Origin: an uncultured Rhodospirillales bacterium
GTDB lineage: Bacteria > Pseudomonadota > Alphaproteobacteria > Acetobacterales > Acetobacteraceae
Length of the DNA stretch: 35,373 bases
Direction: 5' to 3'
Assembly: GCA_945957135.1 (NCBI GenBank)
Contig: CAMFLK010000010.1
Location: 1 to 35,373 of the forward strand
The notes under the pieces were generated by a model, which saw only the letters and a list, made by a program, of their open reading frames with translations, was not told the DNA's origin and made no database searches. The position numbers were made by a program, and so were the translations under genes. This document shows positions 8,027 to 16,635 of this stretch, piece after piece. Every line of letters starts with the position of its first letter. Position 1 is the stretch's first letter.

Positions 8027-8772
8027 GATGCTCTCCGTTGGTTGCGGCGCCGGGCGATCACCGCCTCGAAATCCACGGCGTTGGTCTGCACCCGGATGTG
8101 TTCCTCGATCTCCGCCGCCATCGCCGCCTGGTCGCCGGCGCGGAAGGCGCGCAGCAGCACGCGATGTTCCTCCACGATCGCCGCCATCGGCTTGAGCAGG
8201 GTGGAGAGGCCGAACACGATAGTGGCCTGGCGCGCCAGCGTCTCCCACAGCTCGCAGATCACCGCGTTGCCGCCGCAGGCGCAGAGTTCGCGGTGGAAGG
8301 CGGTGTCGGCGCGGGCCACGCCATAGGCATCGCCGCGCACCGCCATCAGCTCCAGCTCATCCACCTGGCGCGCGAGGCCCGCGCTGTGCGCGGCGTCGTT
8401 GCGTCCGTCGCGGATCGCCCGGCTGGCCGCCACCGTCTCCAGCGCCACCCGCGCCTCCACCAGCTGCGCGATGCGCTCGCCCGTCACCGGCGTGAGCCGG
8501 ATGCCCTTGTACGGCGTGTTCACCACCACGCCCTGGCTTTCCAGCAGGCGCAGCGCCTCGCGCACCGGCACGCGGCTGATGCCCAGGCGCAGCGCCACCT
8601 CGCTTTCCATGATGCGGTCGCCGGGCAGGATGTCGCCGCGCGCGGCCGCGGCGATCACTTCCTCGATCACCCGGTCCACCAGCGTCATCGGCTTCAGCCG
8701 CTGCCATCCGCCCCCCACGCTTCGTTCGGCGATGCTTCGTTCCGCGCTCGGCTCGGCCACGCGGCCCTCCAT
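8023..8772 (-). CDS. GntR-family regulator, FCD type
   Basis: This 249-residue transcription factor is likely a repressor of its own operon and of the divergent transporter. The N-terminal winged helix-turn-helix spans about residues 30-95 (ESEVALRLGISRVPVREALRLLESQGVV). The C-terminal all-helical FCD ligand domain includes ADTAFHRELCACGGN and EHRVLLRAF...EIEEHI, whose His and acidic residues usually bind a metal and a carboxylate ligand. Likely inducers are therefore organic or sugar acids, which fits the coupled enolase-superfamily enzyme. The ATG at 8772 has only a distant GAGAGG. The Met at residue 29 (MTLVDRV) is a credible alternative start because the first 25 residues look unstructured. 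A GTATAC palindrome lies in the 61-base divergent spacer. Confidence 0.9.
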   Translation of the reverse strand: MEGRVAEPSAERSIAERSVGGGWQRLKPMTLVDRVIEEVIAAAARGDILPGDRIMESEVALRLGISRVPVREALRLLESQGVVVNTPYKGIRLTPVTGERIAQLVEARVALETVAASRAIRDGRNDAAHSAGLARQVDELELMAVRGDAYGVARADTAFHRELCACGGNAVICELWETLARQATIVFGLSTLLKPMAAIVEEHRVLLRAFRAGDQAAMAAEIEEHIRVQTNAVDFEAVIARRRNQRRAS

Positions 8773-8794
8773 TCGATGCTTGACCTCTCACGCA

Positions 8795-8804
8795 TCGTAT
8801 ACAA
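8795..8804. promoter_or_regulatory. Candidate GntR operator in the divergent promoter
   Basis: TCGTATACAA has a perfect GTATAC core with T and A symmetric around it, like the T-N-GTATAC-N-A boxes bound by FCD-type GntR proteins. It lies midway between the regulator start (8772) and the binding-protein start (8834). TTGACC at 8780-8785 could be a -35 element; I see no well-spaced -10. Confidence 0.55.
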
Positions 8805-8833
8805 TTCTACAATTCGGTCAAAAGGAGGGGACG

Positions 8834-10375
8834 ATGCAACGTCGGGATTTCGGCAAGGCGGCCCTGGGCGCAGCCCTTCTGGCGGCGGCGCCGCGCGCGG
8901 CGGGCGCGCAGGCCAGGCGCGGCGGCCAGGTGGTGATCGCCATCGTGCAGGCGCCGCCCTCGCTGGACGCGCACGTCACCTCCGCCCAGGTGGCGCGCAA
9001 CGTGTGCCTGCATATCTTCGAGACGCTCTACGCGCGCGACGAGAACGCCAAGCCGGTGCCGGAGCTGGCGAGCGGCGTCACCATCTCCGATGACGGCAAG
9101 ACCTATGTGTTCGCCATCCGCCAGGGCGTGAAGTTCCACAACGGCAAGGTGCTGGACGCGGCGGACGCCGCCGCCTCGCTCGAGCGCTACCGCACCATCG
9201 GCGCCTCGGCGAACCTGCTCGCGGCGATCGACACGGTGCGCGCCACCGGGCCGAACGAATTGACGATCACGCTGAAGGCGCCGCAATCCACCTTCCTCGA
9301 CAACCTCTCCTCGCCGCGCGCGCCGATCGCCATCTACCCCGCGAGCGAGGCGGCCAAGCCCGCCAACAAGATCGACTATATCGGCACCGGCCCGTTCCGC
9401 TTCGTCGAATACAGCCCGGACAGCCACGTCAAGCTCGCCCGCTACGATGGCTACAGCTTCAACCCCGGCGCCACCGGGCGCGACGGATTCGCCGGCAGGA
9501 AGGAGGTGTTTCTCGACAGCGTGGTGTTCCGCTTCATGCCCGAGGCGGGCGCGCGCGAGGCGGCGTTCCGCGCCGGCGAGGTGCAGTTCCTCGAGACCGT
9601 CGATACCGACGTCGCGAAGAAGCTTGGCGCGGACAAGGCGAACACGATCTACAAGGCGCTGCCTTTCGCTTTCCAGATCATCAAGTTCAACCACGCGCTC
9701 GGCGTGACCGGCGACGTCAATTTCCGGCTCGCGGCGCAGAAGGCGCTGGACATGGGCGAGCTGATGGCGCTCGCCTCGCCGGACAATTACGAGCTCGATG
9801 GCGGCTGGGTGTTTCCCGCCTCGGCCTATCACACGCTGGAGGGGGCGGAGAGCTACAACAAGCCGGACATCGCCGCGGCCAAGGCGCTGCTCGCGAAATC
9901 CGCCTACAAGGGCGAGAAGCTCACCTTCATCACCGACCCGCTGCGCGCGGACCAGGACACGGCGACGCTGTTCGCCGAACGGCTCAACGATATCGGCGTG
10001 AACGTGCAGGTGTCGGTCGCGGACTGGCCCACCGTCTCCAAGATGGGCTTCACGCCCAGCGGCTGGAATTTCTGGACGCACGGCCTGGGCATCGAGCCGT
10101 TCGAGGGCCCCGCCTCGGTGATGCTGCCCTGGGTGAACGGCCTGTCGCAGCAGAAGCCGGACCCGGAGGTGGACCGGCTCTACGCCGCCTTCAACGCCGA
10201 GATGGACCAGGCCAGGCGCAAGGCGATCTTCGCCCAGTTCCAGACCCGCCTCTATGCCCAGGCGATCGCGCTGAAATGCGGCAATTACGGATATTTCCAG
10301 GCCTCGACGGCGAAGTTGAAGAACTTCGTGCCGTTCCGCATCCCGCGCATGTGGGGCGTCTGGCTGGAGGGGTGA
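8834..10375 (+). CDS. ABC transporter substrate-binding protein, peptide/nickel family 5
   Basis: This 513-residue periplasmic receptor would feed the two permeases that follow. The N-terminus MQRRDFGKAALGAALLAAAP, then RAAGAQA, is a signal peptide with an RR pair, compatible with Tat export. Family 5 features include the early SLDAHVTSAQVARNVCLHIFETLY segment, VTISDDGKTYVFAIRQGVKFHNGK, and the IDYIGTGPFRFVEY block. Length is normal for oligopeptide-type receptors. The start is set by AAAGGAGGGG five bases before the ATG; longer upstream reading is antisense to the regulator. Family members bind peptides, nickel-chelates, opines and some oligosaccharides. The downstream M81 enzyme hints at a peptide-like or amide-containing ligand, but this is inference. 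Confidence 0.93.
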   Translation: MQRRDFGKAALGAALLAAAPRAAGAQARRGGQVVIAIVQAPPSLDAHVTSAQVARNVCLHIFETLYARDENAKPVPELASGVTISDDGKTYVFAIRQGVKFHNGKVLDAADAAASLERYRTIGASANLLAAIDTVRATGPNELTITLKAPQSTFLDNLSSPRAPIAIYPASEAAKPANKIDYIGTGPFRFVEYSPDSHVKLARYDGYSFNPGATGRDGFAGRKEVFLDSVVFRFMPEAGAREAAFRAGEVQFLETVDTDVAKKLGADKANTIYKALPFAFQIIKFNHALGVTGDVNFRLAAQKALDMGELMALASPDNYELDGGWVFPASAYHTLEGAESYNKPDIAAAKALLAKSAYKGEKLTFITDPLRADQDTATLFAERLNDIGVNVQVSVADWPTVSKMGFTPSGWNFWTHGLGIEPFEGPASVMLPWVNGLSQQKPDPEVDRLYAAFNAEMDQARRKAIFAQFQTRLYAQAIALKCGNYGYFQASTAKLKNFVPFRIPRMWGVWLEG

Positions 10376-10384
10376 GCGGCGCCG

Positions 10385-11329
10385 ATGCTGCCGTTCCTCG
10401 TCCGGCGGCTGGCGAGCATGGTGGTGATCCTGGCGCTGGTCTCGCTGCTGTCCTTCGCGATCATCGCGCTGGTGCCCGGCGATCCCGCATCGGCCTTCGC
10501 CGATGCGGGCGCCACGCCGGCGCAGATGGAGCGGCTGCGCCACGAGCTGGGCCTAGACCGTCCGCTGGCCGAGCAGATGGCGGAATGGTACTGGCGCGTG
10601 CTGCACGGCGATCTCGGCCAGTCCATCCTGCTGCGGCGGAGCGTGACGCAGGCGATCGTCGAGCGCCTGCCGGTGACGCTGTCGCTCGCCGCCCTGGCCT
10701 GGGCCTGCGCCATCGCCGGGGGCGTGCTGGCCGGCACCGCCGCCGCCGCCTGGCACACGCGCTGGCCGGACCAGGCGGTGATGGTGACGGCCCTGCTCGG
10801 CCTGTCGATTCCCGAGTTCTGGCTTGGGCTGATGCTGATCCTGCTGTTCGCGGTGCGCTGGGGCTGGTTCCCCACCGGCGGCTTCGTGCCGCTGGACCAG
10901 GACCCGTTGGGCTGGCTGCGCAGCGTGGCGCTGCCGGCCGGGGCGCTGGCCGTCACCCAGATGGGCTTCGTCGCGCGGATGACGCGCGCGACGATGCTGG
11001 ACGTGCTGCGGCAGGATTTTATGCGCACCGCCACGGCCAAGGGGCTCGGCCGCCGCACCGTACTGCTGCGCCATGGCCTGGCCAACGCGCTGGTGCCGAT
11101 CCTGACCGTGGCCGGCATCGTCGCCGGCGCGCTGCTCGGCGGCACGGTGGTGATCGAGCAGGTGTTCTCCATCCCCGGCGTCGGCCGCCTCGTCATCGGC
11201 GGCATCCTCTCGCGCGACTATCCGGTGATCCAGGGCGGGCTGCTGTTCGTGGGCACCGTCTATCTCGTCATCAACCTGGTGGTGGACATCCTCTACGCCG
11301 CCGCCGACCCGCGGATCCGGCTGGGATGA
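10385..11329 (+). CDS. ABC transporter permease, DppB/OppB type
   Basis: This 314-residue inner-membrane permease pairs with the next gene. It begins MLPFLVRRLASMVVILALVSLLSFAIIALVPGDP, the usual first helix and periplasmic loop of DppB-like subunits, and has about six membrane segments. The cytoplasmic ATPase-coupling loop reads MRTATAKGLGRRTVLLRHGLANALVPI, matching the family's EAA region. It starts nine bases after the binding-protein stop, and its own stop overlaps the next start (ATGA). No DppD/DppF-type ATPase gene follows, so the energy source must be encoded elsewhere. Confidence 0.93.
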   Translation: MLPFLVRRLASMVVILALVSLLSFAIIALVPGDPASAFADAGATPAQMERLRHELGLDRPLAEQMAEWYWRVLHGDLGQSILLRRSVTQAIVERLPVTLSLAALAWACAIAGGVLAGTAAAAWHTRWPDQAVMVTALLGLSIPEFWLGLMLILLFAVRWGWFPTGGFVPLDQDPLGWLRSVALPAGALAVTQMGFVARMTRATMLDVLRQDFMRTATAKGLGRRTVLLRHGLANALVPILTVAGIVAGALLGGTVVIEQVFSIPGVGRLVIGGILSRDYPVIQGGLLFVGTVYLVINLVVDILYAAADPRIRLG

Positions 11330-12171
11330 GCGCCGCAATCGGCCTGCCGCGCATGCGCTGGCGGCCGCGGCTCGGCCGGGGCATGCTGATCGGCGCGCTG
11401 CTGGTCGGCTTCGTGGCGATCGTCGCCCTCGCCGCGCCGGTGCTGACGCCGTTCGACCCGCTGCGCAGCAACGTTCGCCTGCGCCTGCACGCGCCGGACG
11501 CGGCGCACTGGTTCGGCACCGACCATCTCGGCCGCGACGTCGCGAGCCGGGTCATGGCCGGGGCGCGGCTGTCCATGCTCATCGGCCTGTGCACCGCGCT
11601 GGCCACCGGGCTGTGCGGCACCGCCATCGGCGCCGCCGCCGGCTTCGTGCGCGCGCTCGACAATCCGCTGATGCGGCTGATGGACGCGCTGATGGCCTTT
11701 CCCGCCATCCTGCTGGCGATCGCCATCAGCGCCACGCTCGGCGCCTCCGTCGGCAACGTGATCATCGCGCTGACCGTCGCGACCACGCCGCACACCGCGC
11801 GCATCGTGCGCGCCTCCGTGCTGGTGATCCGCGAGCTGGACTATGTGGAGGCGGCGCGCGCGCTGGGCATGCGGGAGGCGCGGGTGCTGGTGCGCCACGT
11901 GCTGCCGAACGCGCTCGGCCCGCTGATCGTGCGGCTGACCTACGTGTTCGCGACGGCGATTCTGGCGGAGGCGGCGCTGAGCTTCATCGGCGTCGGCCCG
12001 CCGCCGCCGGCGCCGACCTTCGGCAACATCATCGCCGGCGGGCGCGACTTCATGGGCGAGGCGCCGTGGGTGACGCTGTTTCCCGGCCTCGCGGTGATCG
12101 TGTCGGTGCTTGGCCTGAACCTGCTTGGCGACGGGCTGCGGGACTGGCTCGACCCCCGGATGAAAAGCTGA
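11326..12171 (+). CDS. ABC transporter permease, DppC/OppC type
   Basis: This 281-residue inner-membrane subunit is the partner of the preceding DppB-type permease. DppC hallmarks are the first hydrophobic helix after a basic N-terminus, the periplasmic HWFGTDHLGRDVASRVMAGARLS block, and the ATPase-coupling loop DYVEAARALGMREARVLVRHVLPNAL. The C-terminus NLLGDGLRDWLDPRMK is typical. The start codon overlaps the upstream stop by four bases, so the two subunits are probably made in equal amounts. Longer upstream reading in this frame is an out-of-frame shadow of the DppB gene. Confidence 0.93.
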   Translation: MSAAIGLPRMRWRPRLGRGMLIGALLVGFVAIVALAAPVLTPFDPLRSNVRLRLHAPDAAHWFGTDHLGRDVASRVMAGARLSMLIGLCTALATGLCGTAIGAAAGFVRALDNPLMRLMDALMAFPAILLAIAISATLGASVGNVIIALTVATTPHTARIVRASVLVIRELDYVEAARALGMREARVLVRHVLPNALGPLIVRLTYVFATAILAEAALSFIGVGPPPPAPTFGNIIAGGRDFMGEAPWVTLFPGLAVIVSVLGLNLLGDGLRDWLDPRMKS

Positions 12172-12185
12172 GAATGGAAGACACA

Positions 12186-13676
12186 ATGCGGAAGATCCTG
12201 ATCGTCGAGTGCATCCAGGAAGTCTCGTCGTTCAACCCGATGCGAGGCGGGTACGACAATTTCGAGGTGCAGCGCGGCGAGGCGATGCTGAAGCAGCGCG
12301 CGCTGAACACCTCGATCGGCGGCGCACTCGGCGTGTTCGCCGAGCGGGCGGACATCGCCGTGGTCCCCGCGATGAGTGCCCGCTCGGGCAGCGCCGGGCT
12401 GCTGATGGAAGATGCCTGGCAGCGCGTGCGCCAGGAACTGCTCGACAGCGTGGCCGCGGCGAAGGACGGCGTGGACGCCATCTACTTTTCCCTCCACGGC
12501 GCGATGGCGGCCGAGGGCGAGCTGGACCCCGAGGGCGCGCTGCTGGAAGCGGTGCGACAGATGGTCGGCCCGCGCGTGCCCATCGTCATTTCCCTCGATC
12601 TGCACGGCATCCTCACCGACCGGATGCTGCGCCAGATCGACGCGCTGGCGCTGTACCACACCTATCCGCATGTCGATTTCGCCGATACCGGCATTCGCGC
12701 CGCACGGCTGCTGCTGGCCCTGCTGGACGGCGCGGCGCCGCCTTCCATCGTGCGGGTGACCATCCCCGCCCTGGTGCGCGGCGACGAGCTCATCACCCGC
12801 ACCGGCTGCTACGGCGACATCATCCGCGAATGCCAGCGGCTGGAGCGCGAGGGCACCGCCCGCGCCGCGGGGGTGATGATCGGCAACCCGTTCACCGACG
12901 TGCCTGAGCTGTGCTCGCAAGTGATCATCGTCGCCGATGACGCGGCGAAGGCCGAGCGCGAGGCGATCCGCCTGGCCGAGGAGTTCTGGGCCAACCGCGC
13001 GCGCATGCAGGGCAAGTTCATCGCCCTGCCCCGCGCCATCGCCCAGGCCGAGGTGATGGCCGGCCCGGTGCTGTTCACCGACGCGGCCGATGCCACCTCC
13101 TCCGGCGCCACCGGCGATTCCAACCTCATCCTGCGCGCCCTGCTCGAAGCGGGGTCGCGGCGCAAGGTGCTGCTGCAGATCGTCGATGCGCCGGCCGCCG
13201 CCGCCGCCCATCGCGCCGGCGTGGGCGCGACCATCGACGTGACGCTGGGCGGCACCTGCGACCCCGCCCGCTTCGCCCCGCTGCCCGTGCGCGCCCGCGT
13301 GCGCCTGCTGTCGGACGGGCGGGCGCGGCTCGAGACGATGGGGGCGTTGTTGGAGGCCGGCCCGTCAGCGGTGCTGGAATTCGGCACGGTCACGGCGGTG
13401 GTGATGTCGCGCTCCGTCAGCCTGTTCGACCGGGCGATGTACTACGCCAACGGCTGCAACCCCCGTGACTACGACACGATCATCCTGAAATCGCCGCACG
13501 CCGAATTCGCCATGTACGATGCCTGGGTGGAGAAGAACTTTAACATCGACATCCCCGGCGCCACCTCGGCCAACCTGCCCACGCTCGGCCACCGGATCTG
13601 CGCCCGGCCGATGTATCCGCTCGATCCCGACGTGAGCTTCACGCCGCTTGCCGTGCGCTACCAGCGCGCGCGGTAG
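12186..13676 (+). CDS. M81 (MlrC-type) metallopeptidase
   Basis: This protein of about 496 residues belongs to the family named after the microcystin-degrading enzyme MlrC. Recognisable blocks are VECIQEVSSFNPMRGGYDNF at the start, YFSLHGAM, ISLDLHGILTDRM and LYHTYPHVDFADTG, where the Asp/His residues in DLH and YPH are the expected Zn ligands. The C-terminal half has GATGDSNLILRALLEAG and HAEFAMYDAW. Family members often sit beside peptide ABC importers and probably cleave small unusual peptides or amides. The ATG at 12186 has GGAAG five bases upstream; an in-frame ATG at 12174, three bases past the permease stop, is the alternative. It is the last gene of the plus-strand operon beginning at 8834. 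Confidence 0.9.
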   Translation: MRKILIVECIQEVSSFNPMRGGYDNFEVQRGEAMLKQRALNTSIGGALGVFAERADIAVVPAMSARSGSAGLLMEDAWQRVRQELLDSVAAAKDGVDAIYFSLHGAMAAEGELDPEGALLEAVRQMVGPRVPIVISLDLHGILTDRMLRQIDALALYHTYPHVDFADTGIRAARLLLALLDGAAPPSIVRVTIPALVRGDELITRTGCYGDIIRECQRLEREGTARAAGVMIGNPFTDVPELCSQVIIVADDAAKAEREAIRLAEEFWANRARMQGKFIALPRAIAQAEVMAGPVLFTDAADATSSGATGDSNLILRALLEAGSRRKVLLQIVDAPAAAAAHRAGVGATIDVTLGGTCDPARFAPLPVRARVRLLSDGRARLETMGALLEAGPSAVLEFGTVTAVVMSRSVSLFDRAMYYANGCNPRDYDTIILKSPHAEFAMYDAWVEKNFNIDIPGATSANLPTLGHRICARPMYPLDPDVSFTPLAVRYQRAR

Positions 13677-13699
13677 CGGGGTGGGAGAACTCTGACCGA

Positions 13700-13776
13700 C
13701 TTCCCCAAACCGGCGTGGCTGAGCCCGCCCCAGTGACAACCGCGATCTCGTCGTCGAAGAAGGTCTTGTTGCAGGC
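13700..13776 (-). pseudogene. Vestige of a short-chain dehydrogenase N-terminus
   Basis: Directly after the ABC ATPase stop, in the same minus-strand frame, the sequence reads NKTFFDDEIAVVTGAGS and then loses similarity. This is the classical start of a short-chain dehydrogenase, with the first part of the T-G-x3-G-x-G cofactor motif. No start codon or further domain remains, so it looks like a relic of a deleted gene. It is short, so chance similarity is possible. Confidence 0.45.
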
Positions 13777-14889
13777 TCAGCCCGCGAGATTCCGATGCGC
13801 GTGCAGCGACGCGCCGCCATCGGTTTCGAAGAAGCGCGCCTTGTCCGGATCGGCGGGCGACAGGCCGATGGGGGCACCGGCCGGCAGATCGACGGAGGGG
13901 GGCAGGAAGGCGGCGATCAGCCGGTCGCCCAGATCGACGCGGACGAGGCTGCGCGAGCCGAGATATTCCACGGTACGCACCGTGCCGCTGATCGCCGCGG
14001 CGGCCGAGGGATCGTGGTGCAAATCCTCAGGCCGGATGCCCACCGAAATCCGGCGCCCCGCCGTCCGCGCCAGCGCGGGTAGCGCGATGTCGAAGCCCGG
14101 CCCGCGCAGCCGCCCGTCGGCCGCCTCGCCGTCGAGGATGTTCATGCCGGGTTCGCCGAGGAAGCGGGCGACGAACAGGTTGGCCGGGTTGTCGTACAGC
14201 TCGCGCGGGCTGCCCGCCTGCTCGATCCGGCCGTTCGACATCACCACGACCAGGTCCGACAGCGTCATCGCCTCGCTCTGGTCATGGGTGACGTAGAGCA
14301 TGGTCGCACCCAGCCGCTGGTGGATGTCCTTCAGCTCGGAGCGCATCTGCACCCGCAGCTGCTGGTCGAGATTGGAGAGCGGCTCGTCCAGCAGATAGAC
14401 CGTGGGCGTGCGCACCATCGCCCGGCCGAGCGCCACGCGCTGGCGCTGGCCGCCGGAGATCTGGCGCGGGAACCGGTCCAGCAGCGCCTCCAGGCCCAGC
14501 ATCTTCACGGCGGCGCGCACCTTGCGGTCCACCTCCGCCTCCGGCGTGCGGCGCCGGCGGGCGCGCAGCGGAAAGGCGATGTTCTCGTAGAGCGTCATGT
14601 GCGGGTAGAGCGCGTAGGATTGGAACACCATGGCGATGTCGCGATCCGCCGGCTTCATGGCGGTGACGTCGCGCTCGCCGATCATGATCTGCCCCTCGGT
14701 CGGCGTCTCCAGCCCGGCGATCATGTTGAGCGTGGTGCTCTTGCCGCAGCCGGAGGGGCCGAGCAGCGTGACGAACTGCCCCGGCGCGATGCTGATATTG
14801 ATGCCCGACACCGCCCAGCCGGAGCCGTAGCTTTTCCCGACGTTGCGAAAACGCACGGATTGCGCCGTGTTCGGCCGCGCCTCGGTCAT
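13777..14889 (-). CDS. Sugar ABC transporter ATPase (UgpC/MsmK type)
   Basis: This 370-residue cytoplasmic ATPase powers a sugar importer. Visible motifs are Walker A GPSGCGKST (44-52), Q-loop FQSYALYPHMT around residue 89, signature ISGGQRQRV (144-152), Walker B VYLLDEP (164-170) and H-loop YVTHDQ. The C-terminal regulatory OB/TOBE region includes ISVGIRPEDL and VEYLGSRSLVRVDLG, as in MalK/UgpC. It begins five bases after the preceding permease stop. It is the only sugar-type ATPase in the window, while a second sugar importer (24481-28882) lacks one. UgpC/MsmK-type ATPases are known to serve several importers, so sharing is plausible. Confidence 0.95.
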   Translation of the reverse strand: MTEARPNTAQSVRFRNVGKSYGSGWAVSGINISIAPGQFVTLLGPSGCGKSTTLNMIAGLETPTEGQIMIGERDVTAMKPADRDIAMVFQSYALYPHMTLYENIAFPLRARRRRTPEAEVDRKVRAAVKMLGLEALLDRFPRQISGGQRQRVALGRAMVRTPTVYLLDEPLSNLDQQLRVQMRSELKDIHQRLGATMLYVTHDQSEAMTLSDLVVVMSNGRIEQAGSPRELYDNPANLFVARFLGEPGMNILDGEAADGRLRGPGFDIALPALARTAGRRISVGIRPEDLHHDPSAAAAISGTVRTVEYLGSRSLVRVDLGDRLIAAFLPPSVDLPAGAPIGLSPADPDKARFFETDGGASLHAHRNLAG

Positions 14890-14894
14890 GCAAT

Positions 14895-15716
14895 TCAGCC
14901 TTTGACGGACCCGTCGGCGAAACCGCCGATCAGGAATTTTCGGAACAGGAGAAACACCACCACCGGCGGGATCGTCGCGATGATCACGCCCGCCATCAGC
15001 GAGCCCCAGTCGCGGCCGTGGAAGCCCTGGAAGAAGATCAGCGCGACCTGCAACGTGCGCAGCTCCGGCGCGTCCACCATGGTCGAGCCGGTGACGTAGT
15101 CGTTCCAGCAATGCAGGAAGCCGAAGGTCGCCGCCGCCAGCAGCGCGGGCTTCGCGCCGGGCAGCACGATCCTCCACACCGCCTCGGCGCGCGAATAGCC
15201 GTCGATCTCCGCCGCCTGCTCCAGCTCGCGCGGCACCGTGGCGAAATGCGACCGCGTGACCCACACCGTGAAGGGCAGGATGTGCCCGGCATAGAGGATC
15301 GGCAGGATCGCCCATGTGTTCTGCAGGCCGATACCCGCCGCCAGCATCTGGGTCGGCAGCAGCACGGCGAAGCCGGGCACCGCCATGGTGGCGAGGAAGA
15401 CGAGCAGCACCGCCGGCCTGCCGGCCACGGGGTAGCGCATCAGCGCGTAGCCCGCGGTCGCGCCGAACAGCAGCGCGGCCAGCACCGCCACGGCCGCATA
15501 GGCGAAGCTGTTCAGGAAAGCCCAGTGCACGCCTTCGGCGATCAGATTGGCATAGTGTGCCAGGGTGGGGCTTCGCGGCAGCAATTCAGGCGGCACCGCG
15601 AAGATGCGGTTGGCCGATTTGAACGAGGTGGAGGCGGCCCAGAGGATCGGGCCCAGGGCAACAATGCCGGCCAGCAGGCAGGCGAGGACCAGCGCGATGC
15701 GGGACAGGGTTCTCAC
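14895..15716 (-). CDS. Sugar ABC transporter permease, MalG/UgpE type
   Basis: This 273-residue inner-membrane subunit of the importer encoded at 13777-17928 starts with a GTG whose bases overlap the upstream permease's TGA. The N-terminal helix RIALVLACLLAGIVALGPILWAASTS, then the NRIFAVPPELLPRSPTLAHYANL loop, is typical of MalG-like subunits. The coupling loop EQAAEIDGYSRAEAVWRIVLPGAKPAL is the EAA motif. The end, FLIGGFADGSVKG, is the family's usual C-terminus. Confidence 0.93.
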   Translation of the reverse strand: MRTLSRIALVLACLLAGIVALGPILWAASTSFKSANRIFAVPPELLPRSPTLAHYANLIAEGVHWAFLNSFAYAAVAVLAALLFGATAGYALMRYPVAGRPAVLLVFLATMAVPGFAVLLPTQMLAAGIGLQNTWAILPILYAGHILPFTVWVTRSHFATVPRELEQAAEIDGYSRAEAVWRIVLPGAKPALLAAATFGFLHCWNDYVTGSTMVDAPELRTLQVALIFFQGFHGRDWGSLMAGVIIATIPPVVVFLLFRKFLIGGFADGSVKG

Positions 15717-16629
15717 GCGGCCGCTCCCCGCTGCCGGCCGAGGATGCGGATATAGATGGCGATCAGGCCCATGTTGATCAGGAACATCACCGCCGCGATG
15801 GCGTTGCCGCGCCCCTGGTCCAGCTCGACGAAGCCGGTGTTGTAGAGCGCATAGGCCAGGGTGGTGGTCTGCCGAATCGGCCCGCCCCTGTCAGGCCGAT
15901 GATGAGCTGCACTTCGTTGAAGTAGCTGATGGTCAGCATCGAGATCACGATCAGCAGCGAGGGGGCGAGCAGCGGCAGCGTGATCTTGCGGAAGCTCTCC
16001 CAGGCGCCGAGCCCGTCGACCGCCGCCGCCTTGGCGAGGTCGCGCGGTATCTGGCCCAGGCCGCCGATCAGGATGATCGTGGCGAAGGCGAAGTTGCGCC
16101 ACACCGCCACGACGATCAGCGTCGGCATGGCCAGCAGCGGGTTGGTCAGCAAATCCTGCGGCGGCAGGCCGAAGGCGGTGAAGGCGGCCCCCACCAGCCC
16201 GCCGGGCGAGGGCACCAGGATCCATTTCCACAGCAGCGCGACCACGATCGGGCTCATCGCCCAGGGCACCAGCAGCACAGTCAGCAGCACGCTGCCCCAG
16301 CTTCCCAGCCGGCTTATGCCCATGGCCGCCAGCAGCGCCAGCGGCACGGCGACGGCCAGGGCCGCGAAGGTGAAGAGCAGCGATCGGCCGATCGCCTGCC
16401 AGGCGAAGGGATCGCGGAACAGCGCGGCATAGTTGGCGAGCCCGACGAAGCCTTCGTTGCCGAAGAAGAACACCTTGTGCAGGCTGAGGTAGAATCCGTA
16501 GAGCGCGGGCAGGATGTTGATGGCGATGACCAGCAGCAAGGCCGGCGCCACCAGCGACGACCCCACCAGCCGCGCCTGGCGCGCGAGGACGTCCAGGCCG
16601 CGCGGCGTGGCGAGACGAATGGTGTGCAC
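15713..16629 (-). pseudogene. Sugar ABC transporter permease, MalF/UgpA type, frameshifted
   Basis: This would be the partner inner-membrane permease of the importer. The first part (GTG at 16629) reads well through the coupling loop RDLAKAAAVDGLGAWESFRKITLPLLAPSL to YFNEVQLIIGLTG. The frame then shifts and continues as PIRQTTTLAYALYNTGFVELDQG and NAIAAVMFLINMGLIAIYIRILG to the stop at 15713. The break lies in a G/C run at about 15880-15890. The total length (917 bases) is one short of a multiple of three, so a single missing base explains it. If real, the C-terminal membrane helix is lost and the importer is probably inactive. A sequencing error in the G/C run is equally possible. Seven bases separate its start from the binding-protein stop. 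Confidence 0.88.
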
Positions 16630-16635
16630 GGCGCG

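Noticed and set aside
6227-8326. Long plus-strand frame running from the array through the enolase-superfamily gene
   Set aside because: Antisense shadow of a GC-rich gene; the part over 6869-8026 has shadow composition and no recognisable domain.
13677-13776. Intrinsic terminator between the convergent M81 and ATPase genes
   Set aside because: No stable hairpin with a T-tract could be found; the stretch is better explained as a gene relic.
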